Notes under the pieces: model-generated
Told to the model about the DNA's origin: nothing
Database searches by the model: none
Seen by the model: the letters and a program-made list of their open reading frames with translations, nothing else
Part shown: positions 1 through 5,975 of the stretch, piece by piece
Position numbering within the stretch: position 1 is the stretch's first letter
Layout of the letters: each line of letters opens with the position of its first letter
Assembly (NCBI GenBank): GCA_023250755.1
Contig: JAHFAC010000027.1
Span: 1-11,904 of the forward strand
DNA: 11,904 nt
Direction: 5' to 3'
Source: Bacteriovoracaceae bacterium
GTDB taxonomy: Bacteria > Bdellovibrionota > UBA1018
Made by a program: the position numbers and the translations under genes

Positions 1-2
1 CC

Positions 3-461
3 CACTCCTCAGACGACTTGAGAAAAATGAACCGACGAACCAAAACCAAAATGAGCATGGGCAAAGGCCACATCCCCATTGAAAGCGTGGTGGTTCAAGA
101 AGGCATTCCTACCGCTACTCTGGTGGATCGCCTGGCCGCCGAGCCGGTCATCTATCTTTTCGGCTGCGAGCTGATTGGCGGATTTCTGAGGACCAACACG
201 GAAAAAGGCGACGAAGAAAACCTGAACTCTCAGGGCATGGTCTTTAAAAAACTTTGTATGTCCGACCTGCGCACCCCTCAACCGGACGTGGCCGAAAAAA
301 AGATGCCAGAAGAGATTCCAGAAGAGCTCGATGAAGAACTGGGTAAAGAACCGATCTTAGAACTGGTCTATGGCTCAATCGCGCGAATCTCCGCCCTCGC
401 CACAGGCTTGGAGCTGGCGAAACACACGCATCGGGAGAAAACCAACGGGGTTATCGGGTGA
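3..461 (+). CDS. Unrecognised protein, 5'-open and probably 3'-truncated
   Basis: I do not recognise this protein. The frame is open to the left edge of the window, so the real start may lie outside it. Internal candidates are TTG 18, ATG 27 and ATG 51 (MSMGKGHIPIESVVV). The product is soluble-looking, with a hydrophobic patch around VIYLFGCELIGGFL, then a very acidic linker rich in E, P and K (PEEIPEELDEELGKEP). No signal peptide or catalytic motif is visible. The stop TGA at 459-461 is formed by the first bases of the IS605-type right end (GTGAACTACCC from 458). The C-terminus is therefore probably artificial and the gene was interrupted by that insertion. Coding status rests on length and its stop at the element border; confidence is modest. 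Confidence 0.5.
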   Translation, partial: HSSDDLRKMNRRTKTKMSMGKGHIPIESVVVQEGIPTATLVDRLAAEPVIYLFGCELIGGFLRTNTEKGDEENLNSQGMVFKKLCMSDLRTPQPDVAEKKMPEEIPEELDEELGKEPILELVYGSIARISALATGLELAKHTHREKTNGVIG

Positions 462-484
462 ACTACCCACCCCTAAAGGGGTAG
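458..484 (-). mobile_element. Right end (RE) hairpin of an IS200/IS605-type element
   Basis: Read on the - strand, the sequence just downstream of tnpB is CTACCCCTTTAGGGG followed by TGGGTAGTTCAC. The CCCC/GGGG stem (470-473 with 478-481, loop TAAA) is flanked by TAG/CTA pairing. A subterminal hairpin close behind tnpB is the usual layout of IS605 right ends, where the Y1 transposase binds and cuts. The exact cleavage point is inferred as about 457/458. Host sequence beyond it (positions below 458) would form the guide part of an omegaRNA. Confidence 0.65.
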
Positions 485-600
485 GCTTCCAGGGATCAGC
501 TCGGAATTGCTTCCTCGCCTTCTCCTGTTCTCGCTTCTCAGGGTCTGCACCTTAAGCTTTGATACTCTCGGTGTCTTACGAGTCCCTCCACGAGCACTTT
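458..600 (-). ncRNA. Probable omegaRNA region (tnpB 3' end and right end)
   Basis: TnpB nucleases use an RNA transcribed from the 3' part of tnpB through the element's right end, with guide bases taken from flanking DNA. The right-end hairpin (470-481) sits at the expected 3' border of the scaffold. The 5' limit cannot be read by eye and is only approximate. Assignment is by position and family knowledge, not by a folded model. Confidence 0.35.
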
Positions 601-1657
601 CCCACGTTCCGTGGGTGGCTTGCTTTAGAATTTCTTCTACCCCTCGTTTTCTGATGACCTCTGACGCATTCTGATCAGCATTCGCAGTATGTCCACACTT
701 TTGGCAAACAAATTTACTTTGTGTTCGCCTATTGCCTGGATGAATGTGGCCGCATTTGGCACATTCCTGAGATGAAAATCGAGGTGAAACTTTAATGAAA
801 ACCTTTCCTGCATGATTTGCCTTGTAGGCAAGAAAAACGGCGATCAGACCCCATGCTGAATTGAGAATCTTTTGAGTGAGTCCTGCTTTTGCTGCTGCCT
901 GATTTGGAACAAAGTGACCTGGATTCTGTTCATCGGGCTTTGCCTCAGGGCTCTTTGTCATGTTCTTAATTTTGAGATCTTCCATGACAAAAATCTGGGC
1001 ACCATTGTCTATGACTTGTCCGTTTTCATCTTTCTTCCCTACCAGGGTACGGGTAGTCTGATGAGCAAAGTCTCGTCTAATTTCTGCAATTTTCCGATGC
1101 GCCTTTGCGATACTCTGCTTAACTTTGTTTCTACGGTGAGAACCAAGCCTCTGACGAGCCAGACGCCTTTGCCATTTCCTGATCTTCCTTTGTTTTCTCT
1201 CGATCGTTTTCTTTTGCTCTGACGAAAAATCGAAAGATTGTCCGGATGATGATTGAACGGGGATAATTACACCACAATCCAAACCAACAGCCTTTTCCAT
1301 GAGTTCATTCGCGGGGAGTTTGGCTAGCTCTAGCACTAACTCCTCTTGAGTCTTCTCACTCAGTTTTGGATCTTCGTAGTTGAAGGAGACAAAATATTGT
1401 CCATTATCCCTGGATATTGTGATTGATGCCGGAAGCTGAAAATCCCTATGAGCCTCAAAACTCAGGAATCCTATATTGTTTTTCTTCTTGCCGATAAAGA
1501 GCTTCCACCCCCCAGCCTCATCCTGTTTCAGCTCAAAAAGCTCTCTCGTAAGCCAGATGGAGTCTCTACCACCTTTTCTCTTTCTAACCGGCTTTCCTGC
1601 TAATCCCTTAAAAAATCTCTGCATGGCCTGATACCAGACCACTGAAGAATTTCTCAA
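473..1657 (-). CDS. tnpB: TnpB, RNA-guided RuvC nuclease of IS200/IS605 type (5' end damaged)
   Basis: TnpB is the OmegaRNA-guided DNA nuclease carried by IS200/IS605 elements. Counting from TTG 1657 (394 residues), the RuvC triad is complete: D127 in GLDCG, E226 in VMEDL and D328 in NADQNA. The zinc-finger cysteines C299, C302, C318 and C321 are present (CAKCGH and CQKCGH). The basic helical segment 147-200 is typical. The first residues (SSVVWYQAMQRFFKGLAGKP) correspond to a region about 60-80 residues inside normal TnpBs, so TTG 1657 is not the native start. The same frame stays open to 1816 and encodes plausible TnpB sequence (ITDEQEYFFKFK) but has no ATG, GTG or TTG there before a TAG at 1817-1819. 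The catalytic core looks intact, but translation of a full protein is doubtful. Confidence 0.88.
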   Translation of the reverse strand: MRNSSVVWYQAMQRFFKGLAGKPVRKRKGGRDSIWLTRELFELKQDEAGGWKLFIGKKKNNIGFLSFEAHRDFQLPASITISRDNGQYFVSFNYEDPKLSEKTQEELVLELAKLPANELMEKAVGLDCGVIIPVQSSSGQSFDFSSEQKKTIERKQRKIRKWQRRLARQRLGSHRRNKVKQSIAKAHRKIAEIRRDFAHQTTRTLVGKKDENGQVIDNGAQIFVMEDLKIKNMTKSPEAKPDEQNPGHFVPNQAAAKAGLTQKILNSAWGLIAVFLAYKANHAGKVFIKVSPRFSSQECAKCGHIHPGNRRTQSKFVCQKCGHTANADQNASEVIRKRGVEEILKQATHGTWESARGGTRKTPRVSKLKVQTLRSENRRRRGSNSELIPGSLPL

Positions 1658-1844
1658 GATTTCGGAAGGGCACTCGTTTAGGAAACTAGACGATTCTGTT
1701 TTGAACTGTGAATAGGCTTGGTCAACTGGAATTCTTTCACCCGTGAGTTCTGGGAACCGGCACTTAAACTTAAAGAAGTATTCCTGCTCGTCTGTTATTT
1801 CACAGATTGATTTGAACTAAATTTCGCACGTTGTTTACGACCAT
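1658..1844 (-). pseudogene. Damaged 5' coding segment of tnpB
   Basis: In the tnpB frame 53 further codons (1816 to 1658) are open, with TnpB-like content such as ITDEQEYFFKFKCRFPELTG, but no usual start codon. In the neighbouring frame ATG 1844 opens MVVNNVRNLVQINL and stops at TGA 1802-1800. Dropping one T in CTGTGAA would join the two as NLEITDEQEYFF. So either a one-base insertion broke the gene, or the native 5' end was replaced by a transposon end starting near 1820. I cannot decide between these. Confidence 0.45.
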
Positions 1845-1852
1845 TTTCAGGG
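1821..1852 (+). repeat. Candidate left terminal inverted repeat of the DUF6431/DDE/ATPase transposon
   Basis: Reading inward the segment begins ATTTCGCACG and later has ACGACCA, TTTT and GGG. The reverse complement of 5391-5420 begins ATTTTGCAAG and then has ATGACCA, ATTT and GGGG. The first ten bases match 8 of 10 and the GACCA block is shared, but a gap of about four bases is needed. No target duplication is seen. This is a weak candidate. Confidence 0.3.
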
Positions 1853-2028
1853 TCGCAGAAGTGACTATGAAGTAGGGAGATCTGAATAGAACTAATCATT
1901 ATTTGAACAGGGAGAGTCGGAAAGGAAAAGGAACTAACGCGCGTCCCGCTTGTTACCAGGCCAGCAGTGCGCGCCCATCCGGGGCGCGTCTATTAAACTG
2001 CTGGCCTGGTCCTACAAGACGCGATGGA
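1845..2028. other. Non-coding stretch with large hairpin
   Basis: Together with the tnpB 5' remnant this leaves 1658-2028 without an intact gene. It contains a short CGACC/GGTCG hairpin (1838-1842 with 1851-1855), an AT-rich patch and a long GC-rich hairpin listed separately. I see no credible ORF, tRNA or promoter of note. Confidence 0.5.
1956..2009. repeat. Nested perfect hairpin, possible terminator of the - strand operon
   Basis: CCAGGCCAGCAG (1956-1967) and CTGCTGGCCTGG (1998-2009) are a perfect 12-bp inverted repeat. Inside it CGCGCCC (1970-1976) and GGGCGCG (1982-1988) form a second 7-bp stem with loop ATCCG. A one-sided 9-base stretch (TCTATTAAA, 1989-1997) separates the stems. It lies about 20 bases after the stop of the last - strand gene, so it may end that transcript, but there is no U-run. 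It could also be a transposon-end structure. Confidence 0.6.
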
Positions 2029-2280
2029 TTAGAAATCGAACTCCTGCTGGTCCTCCCTTCTTTCTTGCAAGAGAGAGTCAAGGTGGGCCTCGAATTCAGC
2101 AGTGTCCAGTTCTGATAGATTTAACGGGGGTAACTGGACCAGCCTCCCGTGTTTGAGCGCCTTGATGTGGTCCTCCAGAACAGCATGAAGTTTATCGAGG
2201 ACCTCCAGCATGGCGTCTACACGATAGACGTCAGTGTCAGTGACGAGGTAAATGGGATTTTCTTTAGGATGGGATGCCAT
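2029..2280 (-). CDS. Small accessory protein of the transposase/ATPase operon (83 aa)
   Basis: This is an unrecognised 83-residue protein at the 3' end of the four-gene - strand cluster. ATG 2280 is preferred over upstream in-frame starts. It follows the ATPase stop (2292-2294) by 11 bases, and a GAGGG ribosome-binding sequence overlaps that stop. The N-terminal half includes YLVTDTDVYRVDAMLEVLDKLHAVLEDHIKAL, predicted mostly helical. The C-terminal half is acidic and ends in QERREDQQEFDF. No zinc, HTH or catalytic motif is visible. Position and spacing suggest a partner of the transposition ATPase, but I assign no function. Confidence 0.65.
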   Translation of the reverse strand: MASHPKENPIYLVTDTDVYRVDAMLEVLDKLHAVLEDHIKALKHGRLVQLPPLNLSELDTAEFEAHLDSLLQERREDQQEFDF

Positions 2281-2291
2281 ACGTTTTACCC

Positions 2292-3086
2292 TCAGATTCC
2301 AGCAGAAGCTTGTACGACGCAATCTGCATCTACAGTCTTCATTTTTTTAGCCATGGCTACTGTCATTGCTCCAACGCAAAGGCTCCCTATTTTCCTGGGC
2401 AATCCATGTGAAAGCTGATGAATCGTTTCAAATGCCTTTTCGTCAAAGAGGGGATCCGAACGTCCAGCCAGTTTCATCCCGTGTAGAATGAAGGGAGGGA
2501 TTTCTTCCGAGGTCAGGCCAGCCATGTGATACCTCAGAGTAATTCTCTGATTCAGAGGCTCGTGGAGACGACGTTTGAGCATCTCTCTGAGTTCAGGTTG
2601 ACCGATCAGTACCAAGATAAAGGGCACCTTGGAATCCATCTGGAAGTTTGTGATCAGAATCAACTCCTGGAGCGTCTGATGATCCATCATGTGGCATTCA
2701 TCGAGAATGATACAAGGCGTTTTTCCCTGGTTATCGTAATAATCCAGGATGGCTTTTTGGATCTGCTCGAAGAGTTCCGATTTTCTCATCTTGGAGGGAA
2801 GCCGTAAGAGAGCATTGAGCTGTCTGTACAGCTCTGATCGACTGAGGGTTGCCAGGGGGGAATAGGCATGCATATGAGTTTGAGAGTTGAGGGAGTCCAC
2901 AAATTTTCTCAGAATGGATGTCTTTCCAGAGCCTGGTTCTCCTGTCAGCAGCATGATCCCTCGGTGCTGGCGGATATAAGACAGGCGGGTAAACGCCTCT
3001 CGAATATCGTAAGTATCCAGCAGGTGATCTGTCTTGATCTCTTTAGGGAATGGCATTTTTTTAAGTCCGAAGTAAGGAATAATCAT
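2292..3086 (-). CDS. AAA+ ATPase of ExeA/TniB/TnsC type, transposition partner
   Basis: The 264-residue P-loop ATPase has a Walker A GEPGSGKT at residues 49-56, a Walker B CIILDE at 125-130 and a sensor-1-like LVLIGQPEL at 159-166. Proteins of the ExeA/TniB/TnsC group work beside DDE transposases, where they bind target DNA in the ATP state and recruit or activate the transposase. The start ATG 3086 has a strong GGAGA ribosome-binding site and lies 11 bases after the DDE transposase stop, so the two are cotranscribed. The N-terminal FGLKKMPFPKEI is typical of ExeA-like ATPases (YFGLxxxPF). Full length; no lesions seen. The family is secure, the exact subfamily is not. Confidence 0.88.
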   Translation of the reverse strand: MIIPYFGLKKMPFPKEIKTDHLLDTYDIREAFTRLSYIRQHRGIMLLTGEPGSGKTSILRKFVDSLNSQTHMHAYSPLATLSRSELYRQLNALLRLPSKMRKSELFEQIQKAILDYYDNQGKTPCIILDECHMMDHQTLQELILITNFQMDSKVPFILVLIGQPELREMLKRRLHEPLNQRITLRYHMAGLTSEEIPPFILHGMKLAGRSDPLFDEKAFETIHQLSHGLPRKIGSLCVGAMTVAMAKKMKTVDADCVVQASAGI

Positions 3087-3097
3087 TGTTCGTCTCC

Positions 3098-4387
3098 TTA
3101 ATTTTCCGAGCCTTCAGTCAAAGAAGATTCGGAGATGATTTTGTGAAGTGCGATTTCAGAGTCTCTGGGTGAAGGTCGGTAATGCTGTCCATTTGCTCGA
3201 CTATCCACTGGGAGAATTCGTTGCATTCGAACTCCATTCACATAGAGATAAAGTTCAGTCGGACGGTCCTGGACATAGCGCAATTCTATTTTCTTCCGAA
3301 TATAGGCTGGAGGGACTTCATAAATGATGTTCTTCCAGGATATTGTAGAGTCACGATTGACCGCTCTCTCAATGCGAGCCATGAAGAACTCATCCAACGC
3401 ATCTTCATCGATCCGTCGGATGGGGAAGTGGCGAAGAGACTCATGATATCGATCTATCGGGCGGGCATCAATTCCAGTATGATGCTGATGATGATAGTCA
3501 TCTCGGAGCCAAATCCTGAATCGATCATTGAGAGTTTTCAGATCGAGAATCTGAGAATGAAGTTGATTCAGAAATCGTTGCCTGACGGATCTAAACCAGC
3601 GTTCAATTTTTCCACGTGAAGGACTATCATAGGGCTTTGAGTGGACCAGGCCTATTCCAGAGTGGGCACAGACCTTTTTCAAATAATCGCTGGAGAATGA
3701 AGGTCCGTTATCGCAATAGAATCTGTCACAAACTCCAAATGACAAAAGAGCATCCTTAAAAACAAGCTCAATCAGGCGAGTGTTTTCATAGAATCCAAAC
3801 TCTGCCCCTACAATCATCCGGCTATGATCGTCAATGATAGCCATCAGAATAGCTTTGTGCGTCCTTTTGGCTTCAGGTGACTCAAGTACTCCAGGCCCAT
3901 GCATAAAATCAGCAGTCCAGAGTTCACCGAATCTGCCCATCTCAAATCGCTTGCGAGGTTTTGGAGTCCGTGAAGTCGAGAGCTTAAGGGCTTTCAGGAA
4001 GCGGCGCAGGGTCTCCATACAAACCGGAGGTTGTCCAAGAACGCCGGTTTGAAAAGCCCGGTCGTAAAGTTGAACAATACTCAGGTCTGGATTGTCGTTC
4101 CTTAGCTCCAGTATTGCCTCACGGATTTCCGTGGATATCCTTCTGAATTGTCCACCGTCCTTCCGCACTCTTGGCAACAGTCCTGGGAAACCATTTTTCT
4201 TATATCGATAGAGCCATCCCTTCATGGTTGTAGCGCTGAAGCGCCTGAGCCCCTTCCCTGGGATATTAAACTCACGATCTGCGAGTTGACGGAAATAGGT
4301 CATTTGGGCTCGCCCCGGTTCCATCAAAACGGGCGAGATAATTTCATGTCGAAGAAGCGCGATAGCTTCACGTTGTTCATTTGTCAT
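3098..4387 (-). CDS. DDE-type transposase/integrase (rve core), about 429 aa
   Basis: This protein would cut and join transposon ends. The N-terminal part (residues about 1-140) contains helix-turn-helix-like DNA-binding segments (FSATTMKGWLYRYKKNGFPGLLP). The catalytic core follows with D160 (LWTADFMHG), D226 (FYCDNGPSF) and E262 (SRGKIERWF), giving a DD35E spacing and an RNase H fold of the retroviral-integrase type. A beta-rich C-terminal region (300-400) resembles the Mu-type transposase C-terminal domain. ATG 4387 has GGAGGG nine bases upstream. It is followed closely by the AAA+ ATPase and preceded by the DUF6431-like gene, as in two-component DDE/ATPase transposons. The gene is complete with all catalytic residues. 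IS481-like versus TniA-like placement is uncertain. Confidence 0.9.
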   Translation of the reverse strand: MTNEQREAIALLRHEIISPVLMEPGRAQMTYFRQLADREFNIPGKGLRRFSATTMKGWLYRYKKNGFPGLLPRVRKDGGQFRRISTEIREAILELRNDNPDLSIVQLYDRAFQTGVLGQPPVCMETLRRFLKALKLSTSRTPKPRKRFEMGRFGELWTADFMHGPGVLESPEAKRTHKAILMAIIDDHSRMIVGAEFGFYENTRLIELVFKDALLSFGVCDRFYCDNGPSFSSDYLKKVCAHSGIGLVHSKPYDSPSRGKIERWFRSVRQRFLNQLHSQILDLKTLNDRFRIWLRDDYHHQHHTGIDARPIDRYHESLRHFPIRRIDEDALDEFFMARIERAVNRDSTISWKNIIYEVPPAYIRKKIELRYVQDRPTELYLYVNGVRMQRILPVDSRANGQHYRPSPRDSEIALHKIISESSLTEGSEN

Positions 4388-4490
4388 AAATGAGCACCCT
4401 CCTTTTTGTAGTGCTTGGGGGTGTCATATCCGGAGGTCGTCCTGTGGAGTTCTAAGGACGCTGGCTTTCGACTCCGAACTTCAAATGTTT

Positions 4491-5105
4491 CTATTCCGGT
4501 GGTGGAAAAATGATGGTTTTGGAAGGGTGCCAATAGCACCAGTGCTCGAACAGCGAACTGATTTGTTCCGATTTGTATACTCGTAGCTGAACCACTGAAA
4601 CTGAGCTTGGAGGTCGAACTCTCAAAGCCTCTTGATGGACAATCCAGACTCGGATGAGGAAGTAAAACCAGGAGTAGGCGGTAGAGAGCGCCAATGTCTC
4701 GACTGTCTCCACCTTATCTAAAAAAACATCAATCGTTCCCTTCACCTGACAGCTCAAATCAGCCCAGGTTTCATAGAACCACTGAAGAGTCCATCGACTC
4801 AATCGGCGTCGGGGAATCAGAAAGTCCGGCCAATAGGAAAAATCGCATCCCCTGGTTCGGCACTGGCCTATGTGGATTGCAATCTTCCCCTCAAAGCCCA
4901 AAGCAGAACAGACCAGAGTTCGGCGAAAGTACCCCTTCCACCTGGCGCAGTCAGGGGCTGAGCAATAGGGACATTGCTTCTGAACGTTGGGGAAAGGGTA
5001 ATCCATCCGGCAATATCCCTCCCCTTGTTCTTTTGCTCTCAAATAATTGTTACTGACCAAAAGGTATTGCCGAGCACCATTGATCCCGGTAACCTTAAAG
5101 ACCAC
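4491..5105 (-). CDS. DUF6431-like zinc-binding protein, first gene of the transposon operon
   Basis: The 204-residue protein carries CPYC at residues 45-48 with C53, and C82/C87 (QCRTRGC) about 30 residues later. This looks like a zinc-ribbon, followed by DFSYWPDFLIPRRRLSRWTLQWFYETW. The order Cys pair, basic strand, second Cys pair and (L/W)PDFL-IPxRR is what I associate with DUF6431 proteins, which often sit beside transposase genes. The start is GTG 5105 (GTG GTC TTT AAG) with only a weak ribosome-binding site. An internal ATG at residue 34 is an alternative. It lies 103 bases upstream of the DDE transposase in the same direction. Its role may be DNA recognition or regulation; this is inference. 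Confidence 0.7.
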   Translation of the reverse strand: MVFKVTGINGARQYLLVSNNYLRAKEQGEGYCRMDYPFPNVQKQCPYCSAPDCARWKGYFRRTLVCSALGFEGKIAIHIGQCRTRGCDFSYWPDFLIPRRRLSRWTLQWFYETWADLSCQVKGTIDVFLDKVETVETLALSTAYSWFYFLIRVWIVHQEALRVRPPSSVSVVQLRVYKSEQISSLFEHWCYWHPSKTIIFPPPE

Positions 5106-5131
5106 TGAGTGTTTTCCAATAACAACAGTGT

Positions 5132-5169
5132 AACCTACTCGGGAATTAAATGCGATTTCCGAGTAGGTT
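5132..5169. repeat. 11-bp perfect inverted repeat upstream of the DUF6431-like gene
   Basis: AACCTACTCGG (5132-5142) pairs with CCGAGTAGGTT (5159-5169) around a 16-base loop. It lies 27 bases upstream of the GTG start at 5105, so it would be in the promoter or leader of the - strand operon. It might be an operator, a leader hairpin or a terminator (TGTTTAA follows on the + strand, a poor U-run). Confidence 0.6.
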
Positions 5170-5269
5170 GTTTAAAAAGCGAGCCAGGAATGCTGGGTAT
5201 GCTTTTTAATCAGGCCCATCTGATCTGTTGAAAAAGAAGTTCGCGATTTTCCCTCAAACTGCCATTAAG

Positions 5270-5296
5270 AATGTGCGAGATAACACTCGTCACATT
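5270..5296. repeat. Imperfect hairpin with a single bulged T
   Basis: AATGTG-CGAG (5270-5279) pairs with CTCG-CACATT (5286-5289 and 5291-5296), with T5290 bulged and loop ATAACA. Bulged subterminal hairpins are the substrates of Y1 transposases, so this could be an IS200-type left end about 140 bases before tnpA. If the - strand transposon really ends near 5420, it would instead lie inside that element. Confidence 0.4.
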
Positions 5297-5390
5297 TCCC
5301 ATTGTAGATCAAACGAGCACAACCCATCCATTTGGATAAGGTCAGCTTTTGATAGCTGGTAGGCCAAGCTCGCATTTTAATACCGCACAT

Positions 5391-5420
5391 CCCCATAAAT
5401 CTGGTCATAGCTTGCAAAAT
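5391..5420 (-). repeat. Candidate right terminal inverted repeat of the DUF6431/DDE/ATPase transposon
   Basis: The reverse complement begins ATTTTGCAAG, then has ATGACCA, ATTT and GGGG. This resembles the block at 1821-1852 in inverted orientation, with a short gap. It lies 17 bases before the tnpA start. No target-site duplication is found outside the pair. Confidence 0.3.
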
Positions 5421-5436
5421 AGAGTACGTCAAGTCT

Positions 5437-5841
5437 ATGAATAATCATTGCGATTGGAGAACAGGACGTCACTGTATATTTAAAAATATTGTACATCTAG
5501 TCTTTATTACAAAATATAGAAGGGATGTGCTCACAGAGCCAATGCTGAGCCGTATGGAGGAATTAATTAGGGAAACCTGTAGCCAAATGGACTGCGAGCT
5601 TATTGAGTTTAATGGTGAACATGATCATGCCCATCTCATAGTGTCCGTGCATCCCAAATTGGCAGTATCTAACCTTGTCGGGAAGCTAAAAGGAAAGACT
5701 GCTTACTTTATTCGCCAGGAATTTAGAAAAGAAGTCAGAAAAAAACTCTGGGGAGATCACTTTTGGAGTCCTTCTTATTGCGTGGTATCCTGTGGCGGCG
5801 CTGCTCAACTAAATTGCTCCACCTATGCTCTGATAGATTGA
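5437..5841 (+). CDS. tnpA: TnpA, Y1 (HUH) transposase of IS200/IS605 type, C-terminus apparently replaced
   Basis: This is a single-strand DNA transposase that cuts with a 5'-phosphotyrosine intermediate. Family landmarks are clear: RTGRHCIFKNIVHLVFITKYRRDVL at the N-terminus, the HUH motif in EHDHAHLIVS, PKLAVSNLVGKLKG and WGDHFWSPSYCVVSCGGA. Normally GGAP is followed by a helix carrying the catalytic tyrosine (consensus-like KxYIExQ). Here the frame changes to AQLNCSTYALID, and these codons coincide with the left-end repeats of the IS21-like transposon (5802 onward). I infer that insertion removed the true C-terminal helix. Y130 falls at the expected distance from GGA, but in an unrelated context. 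ATG 5437 has no strong ribosome-binding site, as is common for IS200 tnpA. Confidence 0.82.
   Translation: MNNHCDWRTGRHCIFKNIVHLVFITKYRRDVLTEPMLSRMEELIRETCSQMDCELIEFNGEHDHAHLIVSVHPKLAVSNLVGKLKGKTAYFIRQEFRKEVRKKLWGDHFWSPSYCVVSCGGAAQLNCSTYALID
5802..5823 (+). repeat. Left-end repeat L1 of the IS21-like transposon
   Basis: It contains CTCA, ATTG and CCACC at the same offsets as R1, matching R1 at 14 of 22 positions. It is the outermost left copy and probably a transposase binding site. Confidence 0.65.
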
Positions 5842-5847
5842 CCCAGG
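5826..5847 (+). repeat. Left-end repeat L2 of the IS21-like transposon
   Basis: It contains AGATTGACCCA, identical to R1, and matches R1 at 15 of 22 positions. Its start is 24 bases after that of L1, the same spacing as between R2 and R1. Confidence 0.68.
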
Positions 5848-5867
5848 GCTGGATCTCCTGAAAGAAA

Positions 5868-5911
5868 TCCCCATTGCAAGCACAAAAACCATTCCCGTGT
5901 CACAATGGGGA
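5868..5911. repeat. 9-bp inverted repeat in the transposon leader
   Basis: TCCCCATTG (5868-5876) pairs with CAATGGGGA (5903-5911) across 26 bases. It lies between the left-end repeats and a good -10 box, so it may be an operator. There is no U-run after it on the + strand, so a terminator is less likely. Confidence 0.45.
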
Positions 5912-5915
5912 CATG

Positions 5916-5921
5916 TATAAT
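5916..5921 (+). promoter_or_regulatory. Candidate -10 box of the transposon operon
   Basis: A perfect TATAAT lies about 45 bases upstream of the first gene, after the left-end repeats. No good -35 is visible 17 bases upstream (TCCCGT), so an activator or a weak promoter is likely. Assignment is by consensus only. Confidence 0.4.
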
Positions 5922-5938
5922 CAGATCTATAGGCTAAG

Positions 5939-5957
5939 TGAAAAAATCATTTTTTCA
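5939..5957. promoter_or_regulatory. 19-bp perfect palindrome, candidate operator
   Basis: TGAAAAAAT, C, ATTTTTTCA is symmetrical about C5948. It lies between the candidate -10 and the first start codon, where a repressor would block the operon. AT-rich sequence makes short palindromes easier by chance. Confidence 0.4.
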
Positions 5958-5975
5958 TAGAGGCATTGACCCAGG
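5954..5975 (+). repeat. Possible third left-end repeat (L3)
   Basis: ATTGACCCAGG (5965-5975) is identical to the core of L2, with 15 of 22 positions matching L2 overall. It overlaps the TTG start of the first transposon gene, so a protein binding the ends might also regulate the operon. Confidence 0.4.

Larger units (their letters stand above)
5106..5436. other. Intergenic region with two hairpins
   Basis: No credible gene is seen in these 331 bases between two divergent genes. The region holds a strong 11-bp hairpin (5132-5169), a bulged hairpin (5270-5296) and the candidate right inverted repeat (5391-5420), each listed separately. Promoters for both the - strand operon and tnpA should lie here, but I could not pick convincing -35/-10 pairs. 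Confidence 0.5.

Noticed and set aside
872..1222. Open frame on the + strand inside tnpB
   Set aside because: It is antisense to conserved TnpB residues and has no ribosome-binding site or recognisable content.
1956..2009. Integron attC site
   Set aside because: The stem is too perfect and the R box core (GTTRRRY) arrangement and any integron gene are missing.
473..5841. tnpB and tnpA as one intact IS605 element
   Set aside because: They are separated by a complete four-gene transposase operon, and both genes are damaged at an end. At most they are remnants of a split element.
5802..5847. CRISPR-like repeats
   Set aside because: Only two diverged copies per end, inverted at the far end, with 2-base gaps; they are transposase binding sites, not repeat-spacer units.
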